From IMG/VR virus record IMGVR_UViG_3300025127_007337, positions 1 through 62,259 of that record: 62,259 bases of DNA, one strand, 5' to 3'. Positions 1 to 6,631 of this stretch are shown in pieces (position 1 is the first letter of the stretch; the number at the start of each line of letters is the position of its first letter). Under the pieces are notes generated by a model. The model saw only the letters and a list, made by a program, of their open reading frames with translations, searched no databases and was not told the DNA's origin. Position numbers and translations under genes: made by a program. This DNA comes from a virus.

Positions 1-875
1 TTGGGCTACCAAAAGTAGATGATAACGTCACAAAGTGGCTTGCACCTGAGTGGCTCGACACAGCCTGTAAAAAACCAGTTGTCTTATTCCTCGATGAGGT
101 AGACAGAGCCACACTTGAAGTCCGACAAGGTATCTTCGAGTTGTGTGATAGTCGCAAGATTGCAGGTCACACACTACACCCTGATACACTTATCTTTGCT
201 TGTGTCAACGGTGGTCAGCACGGATCAGAGTATCAAGTCAATGAGTTCGATCCAGCCGAACTTGACCGTTATACTGTCTTTGATGTCGAGCCTACCGTAG
301 AAGATTGGTTGTCTTGGGCTGAGGGTAACGTCTGTGGCGAGATTTGGGATTTCATCAATCACAACCACAACCATCTTGAACACAAAGATACTTACGAGCC
401 TAACAAGATTTATCCATCAAGACGTAGTTGGGAGAGATTATCCAATGCTCTCGATAAGGTCGGCTCTGTCAAGCACGGCACGACATTGTATCACTTGGCT
501 CACGCATTTATCGGCTTTGAGGGTGCTATGGCTTTCAATGACTATGTGAAAAACTATTGCAAAGTTGTTACTCCAGAGGATATACTCGACAAGGGCAACA
601 TTAAGTTGACTAAGAAGTTCAAGATTAACGACCATAACAGTCTTATCGAGAAGTTCAAGGCTAAGAAGTGTTTCGATAACAAGTTAGAACCTAGTCAGTT
701 GCAAAATCTTGCTGAGTATTTCACAACACTTCCCTCAGAGATTGCTATGACCTTGTGGCAAGCGATGGGATCAGGTGAACAGGCTACTCATAACGTGGCT
801 CAGTTGCACGGTCTACAGACCAAAGAGGGTTCTGTGCAAGACTTTATCGTCAAAATCCTCACAGCAGGGCAATAA
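1..875 (+). CDS. MoxR-type AAA+ ATPase, 5' truncated by the window edge
   Basis: Reading frame 3 is open from the first bases, so the start lies outside the window. The visible part shows a Walker B segment VVLFLDEVDRA at about bases 84-116, a sensor-1-like strand LIFACVNGG and an arginine-finger-like ELDRY. This order is typical of MoxR/CobS-type AAA+ ATPases, which remodel protein complexes and in T4-like marine phages are often called CobS-like. The Walker A motif must lie upstream of base 1. The C-terminal half is helical with no further motif I recognise. A hairpin terminator that overlaps the next promoter follows at once, so this gene closes a transcription unit. The substrate is unknown. 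Confidence 0.8.
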   Translation, partial: GLPKVDDNVTKWLAPEWLDTACKKPVVLFLDEVDRATLEVRQGIFELCDSRKIAGHTLHPDTLIFACVNGGQHGSEYQVNEFDPAELDRYTVFDVEPTVEDWLSWAEGNVCGEIWDFINHNHNHLEHKDTYEPNKIYPSRRSWERLSNALDKVGSVKHGTTLYHLAHAFIGFEGAMAFNDYVKNYCKVVTPEDILDKGNIKLTKKFKINDHNSLIEKFKAKKCFDNKLEPSQLQNLAEYFTTLPSEIAMTLWQAMGSGEQATHNVAQLHGLQTKEGSVQDFIVKILTAGQ

Positions 876-887
876 GCCTGTGGGGTA

Positions 888-930
888 GGACAGAGAATCA
901 TTTCGGTCATTTTCTGTCCTTGCTTTTTTT
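888..930 (+). terminator. Hairpin terminator overlapping the next operator/promoter
   Basis: GGACAGAGAAT (888-898) pairs with ATTTTCTGTCC (909-919), an 11-bp stem with one G-T pair, followed by TTGC and seven T. The right arm is also the right half of the GGTCA-N5-TGTCC dyad of the next promoter, so termination and the regulatory site share bases. Confidence 0.55.
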
Positions 931-947
931 ACTCAATCGGTTATATT
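905..947 (+). promoter_or_regulatory. Dyad operator plus sigma70-like promoter, copy 1 (short spacing)
   Basis: Dyad GGTCATTTTCTGTCC at 905-919, then directly TTGCTT (920-925), a 16-nt spacer and TATATT (942-947). There are 22 nt between dyad and -10. It precedes the 47-aa gene starting at 973. Confidence 0.7.
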
Positions 948-972
948 ATATACATCAACGGAGGACACAACA

Positions 973-1116
973 ATGTCAAATAAAAAAAAGCAACCTAAAA
1001 AACGTAATATAATACATCAAGTGCATATCGAACAGAACCGAAAGGCTGGCTCTCACAGAGATAAATCGAAATACACTAGGAAAAACAAACATAAAAAACA
1101 ACCACAGGAGGAATAA
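973..1116 (+). CDS. Small lysine-rich protein of 47 aa
   Basis: The ATG follows ribosome site GGAGG at 960-964. The protein is strongly basic (MSNKKKQPKKRN at the start, KNKHKKQPQEE at the end) and hydrophilic, with no recognisable domain; nucleic-acid binding is only an inference from charge. Its TAA overlaps the next ATG (TAATG at 1114-1118), which implies translational coupling. It is the first gene of a three-gene unit driven by the promoter at 905-947. Confidence 0.6.
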   Translation: MSNKKKQPKKRNIIHQVHIEQNRKAGSHRDKSKYTRKNKHKKQPQEE

Positions 1117-1430
1117 TGTTTGAAAATATAGACGAAATAGTTCTGTTGTCGAGGGAGAATGGCTATACATTCTTTGACAAAGAACGACAGGAACAACACA
1201 GAACTAGAGTACTACCCACACTCTATGGTGGTAAGTACTTCATAACACAGAGTCTGTACGATGGTAGACGTATGTACTCTATCTACAAGGCTCTAAAAGA
1301 TGGTGCTTGCGACATTGTTCGTGGTGAAGTCTTTCTATCAGAACGATCAGCACAGAGGTATCTAAAGATTGCTATACTACCCAACATTGTAGAAGACGAA
1401 ACAGAGGAGGTTTCTTATGAGTTACGCTAA
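1116..1430 (+). CDS. Hypothetical phage protein of 104 aa
   Basis: Second gene of the unit, with ribosome site AGGAGGAA inside the end of the previous gene. It is a mixed-charge soluble protein with an aromatic-rich centre (YGGKYFITQSLYDGRRMY) and an acidic C-terminus. No family recognised. It overlaps the following gene by 14 nt, consistent with coupled translation. Confidence 0.7.
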   Translation: MFENIDEIVLLSRENGYTFFDKERQEQHRTRVLPTLYGGKYFITQSLYDGRRMYSIYKALKDGACDIVRGEVFLSERSAQRYLKIAILPNIVEDETEEVSYELR

Positions 1431-1866
1431 ACTATCAGAGCATTTTAAGGCTCGCACACCATACAAGTACAGTAAAGAGATACACTTCGATGGTACAAAG
1501 ATTGTCGCTAATGAGGTTAGATGGGCAAGAGACATAAACGGACGTTGGTTTCGTGAAACAGGTAAAGATCAAATCGTGCTTGCCGAGTATGTCCAACACA
1601 ACGGTAAAGAGTACGCAGTTGTCTACAATCGTGGTAACAAGTGTTTCGCCACAGAGGTTATGCAGTGGGGTTTCAATAGTAATTACAGGAGACATCGAGT
1701 TGGAAACCTCAAGTATGGCGAGGTTGGTAAGCCTGTCAAGGATCAACAACGTGCTTACAAGTGCCAAATGATTGATGCTTTGATTTATAGTGGTGTCATA
1801 TCCCACATTCTTATCCCCACCACACTAGATGGTGATAGCAAGTTCTTCGAGTTGGAGGGGATATAA
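1417..1866 (+). CDS. Hypothetical phage protein of 149 aa
   Basis: Third gene of the unit, starting at an ATG preceded by GGAGG inside the previous gene. It is rich in Tyr, Trp, Lys and Arg, and probably a soluble alpha/beta protein, with no catalytic motif visible. The end is followed by the next dyad/promoter. No function assigned. Confidence 0.7.
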   Translation: MSYAKLSEHFKARTPYKYSKEIHFDGTKIVANEVRWARDINGRWFRETGKDQIVLAEYVQHNGKEYAVVYNRGNKCFATEVMQWGFNSNYRRHRVGNLKYGEVGKPVKDQQRAYKCQMIDALIYSGVISHILIPTTLDGDSKFFELEGI

Positions 1867-1874
1867 ACAAACTT

Positions 1875-1926
1875 GGTCAAAAATTGTCCGTTTAAGGGTT
1901 GCATTATTCTGAGGATAAGTTATATT
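1875..1926 (+). promoter_or_regulatory. Dyad operator plus promoter, copy 2 (long spacing)
   Basis: Imperfect dyad GGTCAAAAATTGTCC (1875-1889), 9-nt gap, TTGCAT (1899-1904), 16-nt spacer, TATATT (1921-1926). There are 31 nt from dyad to -10. Confidence 0.7.
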
Positions 1927-1957
1927 ATAAACATAATCGAAAACAACGAGGTCAACA

Positions 1958-2131
1958 ATGAGAATATACATCATAGAAGAATATAACCCATCTAACGAAC
2001 TAACAAGGTATTGGCTATTTGACGAACTTGAAAAGGCTTTAGACTTTGATGAGTTCTGTAAGGCACAACCGAAGTACAAAGATGGGTTCACCTATCAAGT
2101 CAACATTTCAGATCCCAACGACAGGAGATAA
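1958..2131 (+). CDS. Small hypothetical protein of 57 aa
   Basis: The ATG follows ACGAGG by 7 nt. The protein starts MRIYIIEEYN, has an aromatic and acidic middle (WLFDELEKALDFDEF), and looks like a small alpha/beta domain. It is first of a three-gene unit; its stop lies 1 nt before the next ATG. No family recognised. Confidence 0.6.
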   Translation: MRIYIIEEYNPSNELTRYWLFDELEKALDFDEFCKAQPKYKDGFTYQVNISDPNDRR

Positions 2132-2132
2132 A

Positions 2133-2306
2133 ATGAAAACAGGTGACTTATTCAGATTCATAGATACATACGATGTACATAACATTGGTGTCGGCTCTAT
2201 CGGACTTATTGTAGGTATATTAGAACAACCCGATGGACACTACTATGTCCTTATTAACGGTAGGAACTACACACTACCAAAATACCACATAGAGGAGGTC
2301 AAATGA
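2133..2306 (+). CDS. Small beta-rich (SH3-like) phage protein of 57 aa
   Basis: I chose the ATG at 2133 because AGGAGA sits 6 nt upstream; an in-frame ATG at 2046 would overlap the previous gene by 86 nt. MKTGDLFRF, followed by alternating hydrophobic strands and GIVG-like turns, resembles the small SH3-like barrel proteins common in T4-like phages. It resembles the next gene (MNIGDLVTWNL), so the two are probably tandem paralogues. It overlaps that gene by ATGA. Confidence 0.6.
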   Translation: MKTGDLFRFIDTYDVHNIGVGSIGLIVGILEQPDGHYYVLINGRNYTLPKYHIEEVK

Positions 2307-2521
2307 ACATAGGAGACTTGGTAACGTGGAACTTGGACGTGTATGATAATAACACTCCTTTGGAGATTGGTGTGGTGGTCGGAGATCACACAACATTCAA
2401 AAGAAGAAAGAAGTGTGTGTGGGTAAAGTTCATCAATGGTCAACACTCTCATAGGACAAAGACCTTGTGTAGAGAGAGTCAACTTGTCCTTGTGGAGGAC
2501 ATAAAACAAAAACGGACATAA
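2303..2521 (+). CDS. Small beta-rich (SH3-like) phage protein of 72 aa
   Basis: Overlaps the previous stop by ATGA. It shares with its neighbour the layout GDLV, short strands, G-(I/V)-V-V and a basic loop (KRRKKCVWVKF). That is consistent with a small barrel of the kind often linked to protein or nucleic-acid binding; no direct evidence of function. Its last codons run into the dyad of the next promoter (2514-2528). Confidence 0.6.
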   Translation: MNIGDLVTWNLDVYDNNTPLEIGVVVGDHTTFKRRKKCVWVKFINGQHSHRTKTLCRESQLVLVEDIKQKRT

Positions 2522-2556
2522 TTTGTCCTTGCATTATTTCATCAATCGGTTATATT
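2514..2556 (+). promoter_or_regulatory. Dyad operator plus promoter, copy 3 (short spacing)
   Basis: GGACATAATTTGTCC (2514-2528) abuts TTGCAT (2529-2534), 16-nt spacer, TATATT (2551-2556). There are 22 nt from dyad to -10. Confidence 0.7.
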
Positions 2557-2586
2557 ATATACATCACTGAAACAAAGGAGGTCATT

Positions 2587-2784
2587 ATGACAACATATTT
2601 ATTCATACTACACACACCATCATCAAAGATATGTCGCTATGCTGGAGAGCAAAGAGAAATAGAGTTCACAGGCACAAGGAATGAGTTATTTCAACACATT
2701 CGTTATATGGCAAGAACATACGAAAGACTTGTTGGAATAAAAGTTAAACAAGGAGATCAATGGGTGAGTGAGGGCGATTTATAA
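2587..2784 (+). CDS. Hypothetical protein of 65 aa
   Basis: Ribosome site AAAGGAGG lies before the ATG. It starts with a hydrophobic strand (TYLFILHT), then a mixed segment and a helix with Arg and Tyr. It is a single-gene unit between two dyad promoters. No family recognised. Confidence 0.6.
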   Translation: MTTYLFILHTPSSKICRYAGEQREIEFTGTRNELFQHIRYMARTYERLVGIKVKQGDQWVSEGDL

Positions 2785-2788
2785 AGTC

Positions 2789-2841
2789 GGACAAAATCTG
2801 ACCGATAATCATTTGACAAGTAGTCGAGAACCCATTATAAT
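2789..2841 (+). promoter_or_regulatory. Dyad operator plus consensus sigma70 promoter, copy 4
   Basis: GGACAAAATCTGACC (2789-2803), 9-nt gap, TTGACA (2813-2818), 17-nt spacer, TATAAT (2836-2841). It has the best -35 and -10 boxes of the series, with 32 nt from dyad to -10. Confidence 0.75.
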
Positions 2842-2865
2842 ATAAATATACAACAGGAGAACACA

Positions 2866-3357
2866 ATGGAATATACATCAACAATAGCAAATATGTTATT
2901 TAACCCAAACCATATAAACTATCAGGATACTTGCTATCGCACAGATTATCTTTCTTATAGACTTTTAGACGATACTCTTTATAGTTTTACTTCTGTATGG
3001 TGTAGAGACTTTAGGAACTACCTACAAACAAACGGTATCGTTGTACCTGATGACAAACGTATGTATACACCTGTGGCAAAACTTGAGGGTGGAGAGCTTA
3101 TAGGCTATAACACACAATATGCCAATATGGGTAACAAGTTCTTGGATATGAGGGATGATACAAGAGAGATACACTTCCCAAATCTTTACTTTGTAGAGGT
3201 AGGCAATCACCCATATCCAAAGGAGGCTCGGTATCACCACTCTTGGTTGATAGAGAACTATCATCGTGAGTGTCACAAGATACTCAATCCACCCTCAGAT
3301 CCAACAAAGTTCTTTCTACAACCAACTTCATTTGCACCTACACTACGATCCTCGTAG
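2866..3357 (+). CDS. Hypothetical phage protein of 163 aa
   Basis: AGGAGA precedes the ATG by 6 nt. It is a soluble protein rich in Tyr, Asn and Asp with several Cys and His residues, but no spaced metal motif I can defend. It is the first gene after promoter copy 4. It is followed by about 120 nt of C/T-rich, G-poor leader before the next ribosome site. No function assigned. Confidence 0.7.
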   Translation: MEYTSTIANMLFNPNHINYQDTCYRTDYLSYRLLDDTLYSFTSVWCRDFRNYLQTNGIVVPDDKRMYTPVAKLEGGELIGYNTQYANMGNKFLDMRDDTREIHFPNLYFVEVGNHPYPKEARYHHSWLIENYHRECHKILNPPSDPTKFFLQPTSFAPTLRSS

Positions 3358-3481
3358 ATCCCTCTATACTACCCCTCTACCCTAGTACCCCTATGGGCTA
3401 TCTAAAACACTGTCTATGCGTAAATACAAGCCTGTATGCACTAGGAATACAAGTAACACTATAACAAATACGGAGGTGACT

Positions 3482-3877
3482 ATGTTCACACCTGACACAC
3501 AACCTATAACTAGCACTAACACAAAGGAAACACCCAAATGCAACAAAATAAACTCAACTTTTTCACAGTCAACTCCCTTTATCAGGCGATTGCTATCATT
3601 GAAGATAATGATTTTCCTGATGGTGTTGATCTCTATGATGCAAACGTACTTGCTTTTCAGTATCTCATCGACACAGGACACGCATGGACGTTACAAGGAT
3701 GGTACGGACGTACAGCAAGAAGTCTCATCGAAGAGGGTATCTGTAAACCCAAAAAGACGATTGGGACTCCCTCTCAAAGCACCAACAAAGGTATACCTTA
3801 CAAAACCAAAGTTAAAAAAACCCTCTAAAAAGCCTGTGAGTAAGCCAAAACCTAAGACTAAAAAAAAAGTAAGGTAA
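3482..3877 (+). CDS. Alternative-frame ORF (131 aa) overlapping the 3538 gene
   Basis: CGGAGGTGACTATG at 3471-3484 is the strongest ribosome site here and opens a frame that stays open to 3877, covering the whole 3538-3828 gene in another frame. The translation is Ser/Thr-rich, then hydrophobic ([13 protein letters not shown]), then Lys/Pro-rich ([17 protein letters not shown]). It could be a leader peptide that happens to stay open, a true overprinted gene, or part of a slipped reading of the 3538 gene. I favour the neighbouring frame as the main protein. Confidence 0.3.
   Translation: MFTPDTQPITSTNTKETPKCNKINSTFSQSTPFIRRLLSLKIMIFLMVLISMMQTYLLFSISSTQDTHGRYKDGTDVQQEVSSKRVSVNPKRRLGLPLKAPTKVYLTKPKLKKPSKKPVSKPKPKTKKKVR
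3538..3828 (+). CDS. Small marine-phage protein (DUF7417-like), 96 aa
   Basis: AAAGGA lies 10 nt before the ATG. The centre, [20 protein letters not shown] followed by [13 protein letters not shown], matches my memory of a family widespread in cyanophages (A..LIDTG..W.LQGW.GRTA..LI..G). The function is unknown. After the family core the protein becomes Lys/Pro-rich and stops soon after a run of seven A. Lys/Arg-rich coding continues downstream in shifted frames to a stop at 3958-3960, just before a terminator, so the annotated end may be artificial. Confidence 0.7.
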   Translation: MQQNKLNFFTVNSLYQAIAIIEDNDFPDGVDLYDANVLAFQYLIDTGHAWTLQGWYGRTARSLIEEGICKPKKTIGTPSQSTNKGIPYKTKVKKTL

Positions 3878-3963
3878 GCACACGCAAGAAACGTACACGC
3901 ACGAGGACACGCACAAAAAAGTTAAACTCACCTAGAACACATCGACTCTCAGGTATCTAAAAC

Positions 3964-3987
3964 CCCAACTTGTTGGGTGTTTTTTTT
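3964..3987 (+). terminator. Rho-independent terminator
   Basis: CCCAAC (3964-3969) and GTTGGG (3972-3977) form the stem, followed within two bases by eight T (3980-3987). It lies directly downstream of the Lys/Arg-rich open stretch ending at 3960. Confidence 0.8.
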
Positions 3988-3995
3988 GTGTTCAA

Positions 3996-4014
3996 AATAC
4001 TTGACAATACTATA
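3996..4014 (+). repeat. 19-bp post-terminator element, copy 1
   Basis: AATACTTGACAATACTATA recurs with one mismatch at 5590-5608, again directly after a terminator and before a dyad promoter. It contains TTGACA but no -10 box at the right distance, so I do not call it a promoter. Confidence 0.5.
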
Positions 4015-4029
4015 GTAAGAATGCAAGTC

Positions 4030-4081
4030 GGACATTTTTTGTCCAACAAGGATTTGACAGGATCTCCAAATCGGTTATATT
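4030..4081 (+). promoter_or_regulatory. Dyad operator plus promoter, copy 5
   Basis: GGACATTTTTTGTCC (4030-4044), 9-nt gap, TTGACA (4054-4059), 16-nt spacer, TATATT (4076-4081). There are 31 nt from dyad to -10. It starts the two-gene unit at 4113. Confidence 0.75.
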
Positions 4082-4112
4082 ACTAACATCACCAACAACA
4101 ACGAGGTAAACA

Positions 4113-4274
4113 ATGACCGAAGATGAAATAAGAGATATAGCGATAAGGATTGTCGATCAGATGGTATCTGAGGGGATCATTCCTGATTGTACAGACACTA
4201 ACAACTCTATAGAGTTCGAGACACAGGACATAATTGTTGAACAACTAGAAAAGGTTCTCAGGGGGCAACAATGA
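4113..4274 (+). CDS. Small acidic marine-phage protein of 53 aa
   Basis: ACGAGG lies 7 nt before the ATG. The sequence (EDEIRDIAIRIVDQMVSEG, then IIPDCTDTNN and FETQDII) resembles a small protein recurrent in cyanophages with the core GIIPDCTDTD. The function is unknown; it is mostly helical and acidic. Its TGA overlaps the next ATG (ATGA at 4271-4274). Confidence 0.7.
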   Translation: MTEDEIRDIAIRIVDQMVSEGIIPDCTDTNNSIEFETQDIIVEQLEKVLRGQQ

Positions 4275-4420
4275 TATTTGAAATCGCTTTTATTCTTGTC
4301 GCTATCGGTATCTTCTCATTCACTTGGGCTATACTCGAAATCCTAGCACTCAATATATATATTGGTAGATACCAAAAACCAAATCGGTCAAAAACTGTCC
4401 AAAAACGATTTGACAGATAA
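4271..4420 (+). CDS. Small single-span membrane protein of 49 aa
   Basis: Coupled by ATGA to the gene before it. Residues about 3-31 are hydrophobic (FEIAFILVAIGIFSFTWAIL), long enough for one membrane helix, followed by a basic tail (QKPNRSKTVQKRFDR). Remarkably, the codons of that tail are the dyad (4386-4400) and the TTGACA box (4410-4415) of the next promoter. No family recognised. Confidence 0.6.
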   Translation: MIFEIAFILVAIGIFSFTWAILEILALNIYIGRYQKPNRSKTVQKRFDR

Positions 4421-4438
4421 ACTAAAAACAGTTATATT
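4386..4438 (+). promoter_or_regulatory. Dyad operator plus promoter, copy 6 (inside a coding end)
   Basis: GGTCAAAAACTGTCC (4386-4400), 9-nt gap, TTGACA (4410-4415), 17-nt spacer, TATATT (4433-4438). There are 32 nt from dyad to -10. The dyad and -35 lie within the last 12 codons of the membrane protein. Confidence 0.7.
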
Positions 4439-4467
4439 ATAAACACATTCAACAACAGGAGAAAACT

Positions 4468-4635
4468 ATGAATGAGTACAAGCACCTTTCCAACCTACAA
4501 GTTATCGCACTGTATAAGAGTGCAAAGGCATCTGTCAAGGACTTATCGCCCCTTATGGCGACAAATGATAGGCTCTATCTACAACGTCAACTGGACACAC
4601 TACGAAACGAAGTCCACAGACGGCTCAATAAATAA
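4468..4635 (+). CDS. Small helical protein of 55 aa
   Basis: AGGAGA lies before the ATG at 4468. I prefer this frame to an ATG at 4472 in another frame, which lacks its own ribosome site and runs through the next promoter. The sequence is helical and charged (YKHLSNLQVIALYKSAKAS, LYLQRQLDTLRNEVHRR), possibly a short coiled coil. It ends 4 nt before the next dyad. No family recognised. Confidence 0.6.
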   Translation: MNEYKHLSNLQVIALYKSAKASVKDLSPLMATNDRLYLQRQLDTLRNEVHRRLNK

Positions 4636-4639
4636 AAAC

Positions 4640-4682
4640 GGACATTTTTTGTCCTTGCACATTTTCCCAAACCAGTTATATT
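4640..4682 (+). promoter_or_regulatory. Dyad operator plus promoter, copy 7 (short spacing)
   Basis: GGACATTTTTTGTCC (4640-4654) abuts TTGCAC (4655-4660), 16-nt spacer, TATATT (4677-4682). There are 22 nt from dyad to -10. Confidence 0.7.
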
Positions 4683-4710
4683 ATAAATACATTCTAACAA
4701 CGAGGTCACT

Positions 4711-4962
4711 ATGACACTAGAACAAATAATCAAAGCCTTTCTTAACTATACTCAAGACGTTAAAGGTCGCTATGGTCTATCCATTCGAGATGGTGCTTTA
4801 TACTCTTACAATCTCAAGATTGCTGAACACGGTGGTGCAGGCTCTTACATCGTCTATGACTATATGGCAACAGGTTGTCGTGGAATGGTATCGGCTACAA
4901 CGTCAAAGCACGTTGGTATGATTAAAAGAGCCGTTCCTCAGAACAGACTTGTCTTGATGTAG
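4711..4962 (+). CDS. Hypothetical protein of 83 aa
   Basis: ACGAGG lies upstream of the ATG. It has a helical N-terminus (LEQIIKAFLNYTQDVKGRYG), then beta strands with Gly-rich turns. No motif recognised. The following 53 nt are a C/T-rich leader with almost no G before the next ribosome site; this and the next two genes appear to form one unit ending at the strong terminator at 5529. Confidence 0.65.
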   Translation: MTLEQIIKAFLNYTQDVKGRYGLSIRDGALYSYNLKIAEHGGAGSYIVYDYMATGCRGMVSATTSKHVGMIKRAVPQNRLVLM

Positions 4963-5015
4963 TTCCCTACTACCTACTACCGTACCCCCTTACCCCCCTT
5001 ACTCACGAGGTTATT

Positions 5016-5285
5016 ATGAAATACTCTAAAAAACAAAAATCTTTATCTCAACCTGTCATCGACTTATTGTCCCGTATGAGCAAGTTAGTTGATCAAGGTC
5101 TCACACCTATCGAAGCTGTCGAGTGGATGCAAGAGATTGAACCACAATGGCGATGTTCACGAGGTTATCAAGCAACTAAGGGAGGTCTTATACAGGCTCG
5201 CAAGAGACTTGAGAGACGTGTTGAAATGATGAACCAAGTCAACAATGGTGTCACAGTCTTTACTAACAACAAACCAACTAAATAA
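5016..5285 (+). CDS. Hypothetical helical protein of 89 aa
   Basis: The start has ribosome site ACGAGG. It is basic and helical: KKQKSLSQPVIDLLSRMSKL, then GLTPIEAVEWMQE, which looks like one half of a helix-turn-helix, then RKRLERRVEMMNQ. A DNA-binding role is conceivable but unsupported. It is second in its unit and followed within 10 nt by the next gene. Confidence 0.6.
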   Translation: MKYSKKQKSLSQPVIDLLSRMSKLVDQGLTPIEAVEWMQEIEPQWRCSRGYQATKGGLIQARKRLERRVEMMNQVNNGVTVFTNNKPTK

Positions 5286-5295
5286 GGAGGTCACT

Positions 5296-5487
5296 ATGCC
5301 AGAACTTACAGAGATACAAGGAAAACTTAACGTAGATGGGCTTATATGCTCACTAGCAATAAACCAAGCCATACAGGAGATTCAACAGTACCAAGAACAA
5401 GACGATGTAGAGGGCGAACTAGCGATAGCCGTATTAGAGAATATGCTCTTTGCCCTTGTAGACGCTCTAGAACCCATAGAGGAATAA
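5296..5487 (+). CDS. Small acidic helical protein of 63 aa
   Basis: I use the ATG at 5296 because AAGGAGG sits 6 nt upstream. The protein is acidic and almost entirely helical (LAINQAIQEIQQYQEQDDVE). It is the last gene before a strong terminator. No family recognised. Confidence 0.6.
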   Translation: MPELTEIQGKLNVDGLICSLAINQAIQEIQQYQEQDDVEGELAIAVLENMLFALVDALEPIEE

Positions 5488-5528
5488 CACACAGATAACA
5501 ATGCCCTAACAGAGGACATTCCACAATC

Positions 5529-5580
5529 AACCCCACCACGACAAAGGAATAGAGGAGACTTCCTTGTGGTGGGTTTTTTT
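5529..5580 (+). terminator. Strong Rho-independent terminator
   Basis: CCCACCAC and GTGGTGGG close an inner AAGGAA/TTCCTT stem, with eight or nine T following. It is the strongest terminator in the window and ends the 4711-5487 unit. Confidence 0.9.
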
Positions 5581-5589
5581 TGTGTATAC

Positions 5590-5608
5590 AATACTTGACA
5601 AAACTATA
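5590..5608 (+). repeat. 19-bp post-terminator element, copy 2
   Basis: AATACTTGACAAAACTATA matches 3996-4014 at 18 of 19 positions and has the same context, directly after a terminator. Further palindromes follow (CACGCGTG and ACTTCC-AAA-GGAAGT) before the dyad at 5645. Confidence 0.5.
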
Positions 5609-5644
5609 CACACGTTTTCACGCGTGACACTTCCAAAGGAAGTC

Positions 5645-5696
5645 GGTCATTTTCTGTCCAAAAATGCTTTGCTCGGATTGAATAAACGGTTATATT
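5645..5696 (+). promoter_or_regulatory. Dyad operator plus promoter, copy 8
   Basis: GGTCATTTTCTGTCC (5645-5659), 9-nt gap, TTGCTC (5669-5674), 16-nt spacer, TATATT (5691-5696). There are 31 nt from dyad to -10. The leader contains AAACGTCTAATAA, a string seen in similar form after copies 9 and 11. Confidence 0.7.
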
Positions 5697-5729
5697 AAAC
5701 GTCTAATAAGCACAACCAACGAGGTAACT

Positions 5730-5882
5730 ATGAAAATCGAAAGTAAAGCAATAATCCAACGTCGTATCCGTAACATTGAGCAAGATATTAAATCATGTCG
5801 TAATAGTGGTAACACTTTGCGTATGAGATTACTATATGCACAGTTGTCGGCAGCGACGATAAAGTTGGCTAGTTCTAAATAA
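5730..5882 (+). CDS. Small basic helical protein of 50 aa
   Basis: ACGAGG lies before the ATG. It is basic and helical (IIQRRIRNIEQDIKSCRN), a likely short coiled coil. It is a single-gene unit; its TAA overlaps the left edge of the next dyad. No family recognised. Confidence 0.55.
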   Translation: MKIESKAIIQRRIRNIEQDIKSCRNSGNTLRMRLLYAQLSAATIKLASSK

Positions 5883-5901
5883 CGGACATTTTCTGTCCGT
5901 T
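5881..5901 (+). promoter_or_regulatory. Extended dyad, copy 9, without a clear -35 box
   Basis: AACGGACA-TTTTC-TGTCCGTT is a perfect 8-bp inverted repeat. Downstream there is only an A/T-rich stretch with AATAATAAACGTCTAA and no good -35, so this promoter may depend on a bound activator. The hairpin could also act as a weak terminator. Confidence 0.5.
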
Positions 5902-5961
5902 TCAAAATGAATAAATCCAAATAATAAACGTCTAACTAGTACACTTCAACCGAGAGGAAAT

Positions 5962-6552
5962 ATGAAAAACTTCACTATCCAAATAGCACCCATTCGAGCC
6001 CCTTATATGCGAGAGAGACAGGACGCTGTTCCTACAGTTTGCAAAAAGTATGTCAATGGAAAGGTCGAGTATCACGAGTTCCGTTGGAATAATCCAAAGG
6101 CTGGTCGTAATATTATGTGGAAAGATAACCCCGACACCATCGAGGAAAGAGAACAGTATAAGCAACAGTTTGCTGATAGAGTGCAACGTGCGTTTGATAA
6201 AGCCAACATCCGTTTCTTTAAGCACTACGACGGCATTAACTTTGAGGACGAAATAGTGCGTGTCTATGCACCTTATCCAGACCTTGCACCTAATGCGACT
6301 GTCACCGTATACTCTCAACGTGTCCACGAATACAACGCACATCGCGACTTTTTAAGAGACATAGTATCTAAGATGAACATTCAGTTTAACACTCTTATGT
6401 GTGTCCTCCAACAGGGCAAATATGACCTAGCCAAAGGCTCCCTCTACAAGCTAAACAAGTATATGTTTGATTTGCAATCAATGTGTAGACCCCAACATCA
6501 CGAAGTAGTTTTCAAGGGCAAGAATAACCCTCTCACAGCCAACCTAAGATAG
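5962..6552 (+). CDS. Hypothetical phage protein of 196 aa
   Basis: GAGAGG lies before the ATG. It is a soluble, mildly basic protein with beta-rich N-terminal (FTIQIAPIRAPYMRER) and helical C-terminal parts. There is no catalytic motif or membrane segment. It is the largest complete gene of the first 8 kb. It is a single-gene unit bounded by dyads on both sides. No family recognised. Confidence 0.7.
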   Translation: MKNFTIQIAPIRAPYMRERQDAVPTVCKKYVNGKVEYHEFRWNNPKAGRNIMWKDNPDTIEEREQYKQQFADRVQRAFDKANIRFFKHYDGINFEDEIVRVYAPYPDLAPNATVTVYSQRVHEYNAHRDFLRDIVSKMNIQFNTLMCVLQQGKYDLAKGSLYKLNKYMFDLQSMCRPQHHEVVFKGKNNPLTANLR

Positions 6553-6554
6553 AC

Positions 6555-6606
6555 GGTCATTTTCTGTCCGTTTTAGACATCCAAATCATCTTTTTTATGT
6601 TATAAT
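6555..6606 (+). promoter_or_regulatory. Dyad operator plus promoter, copy 10 (poor -35)
   Basis: GGTCATTTTCTGTCC (6555-6569) and TATAAT (6601-6606) with 31 nt between them, the same geometry as copies 2, 5 and 8. The -35 position itself is degenerate, which suggests activation through the dyad. Confidence 0.6.
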
Positions 6607-6631
6607 ATAAGAGTATTCAATCAAAGGAGTT

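Noticed and set aside
4472-4714. An 80-aa frame beginning MSTSTF
   Set aside because: No own ribosome site; it runs through a full dyad promoter. The frame at 4468-4635 has AGGAGA upstream and ends before the dyad.
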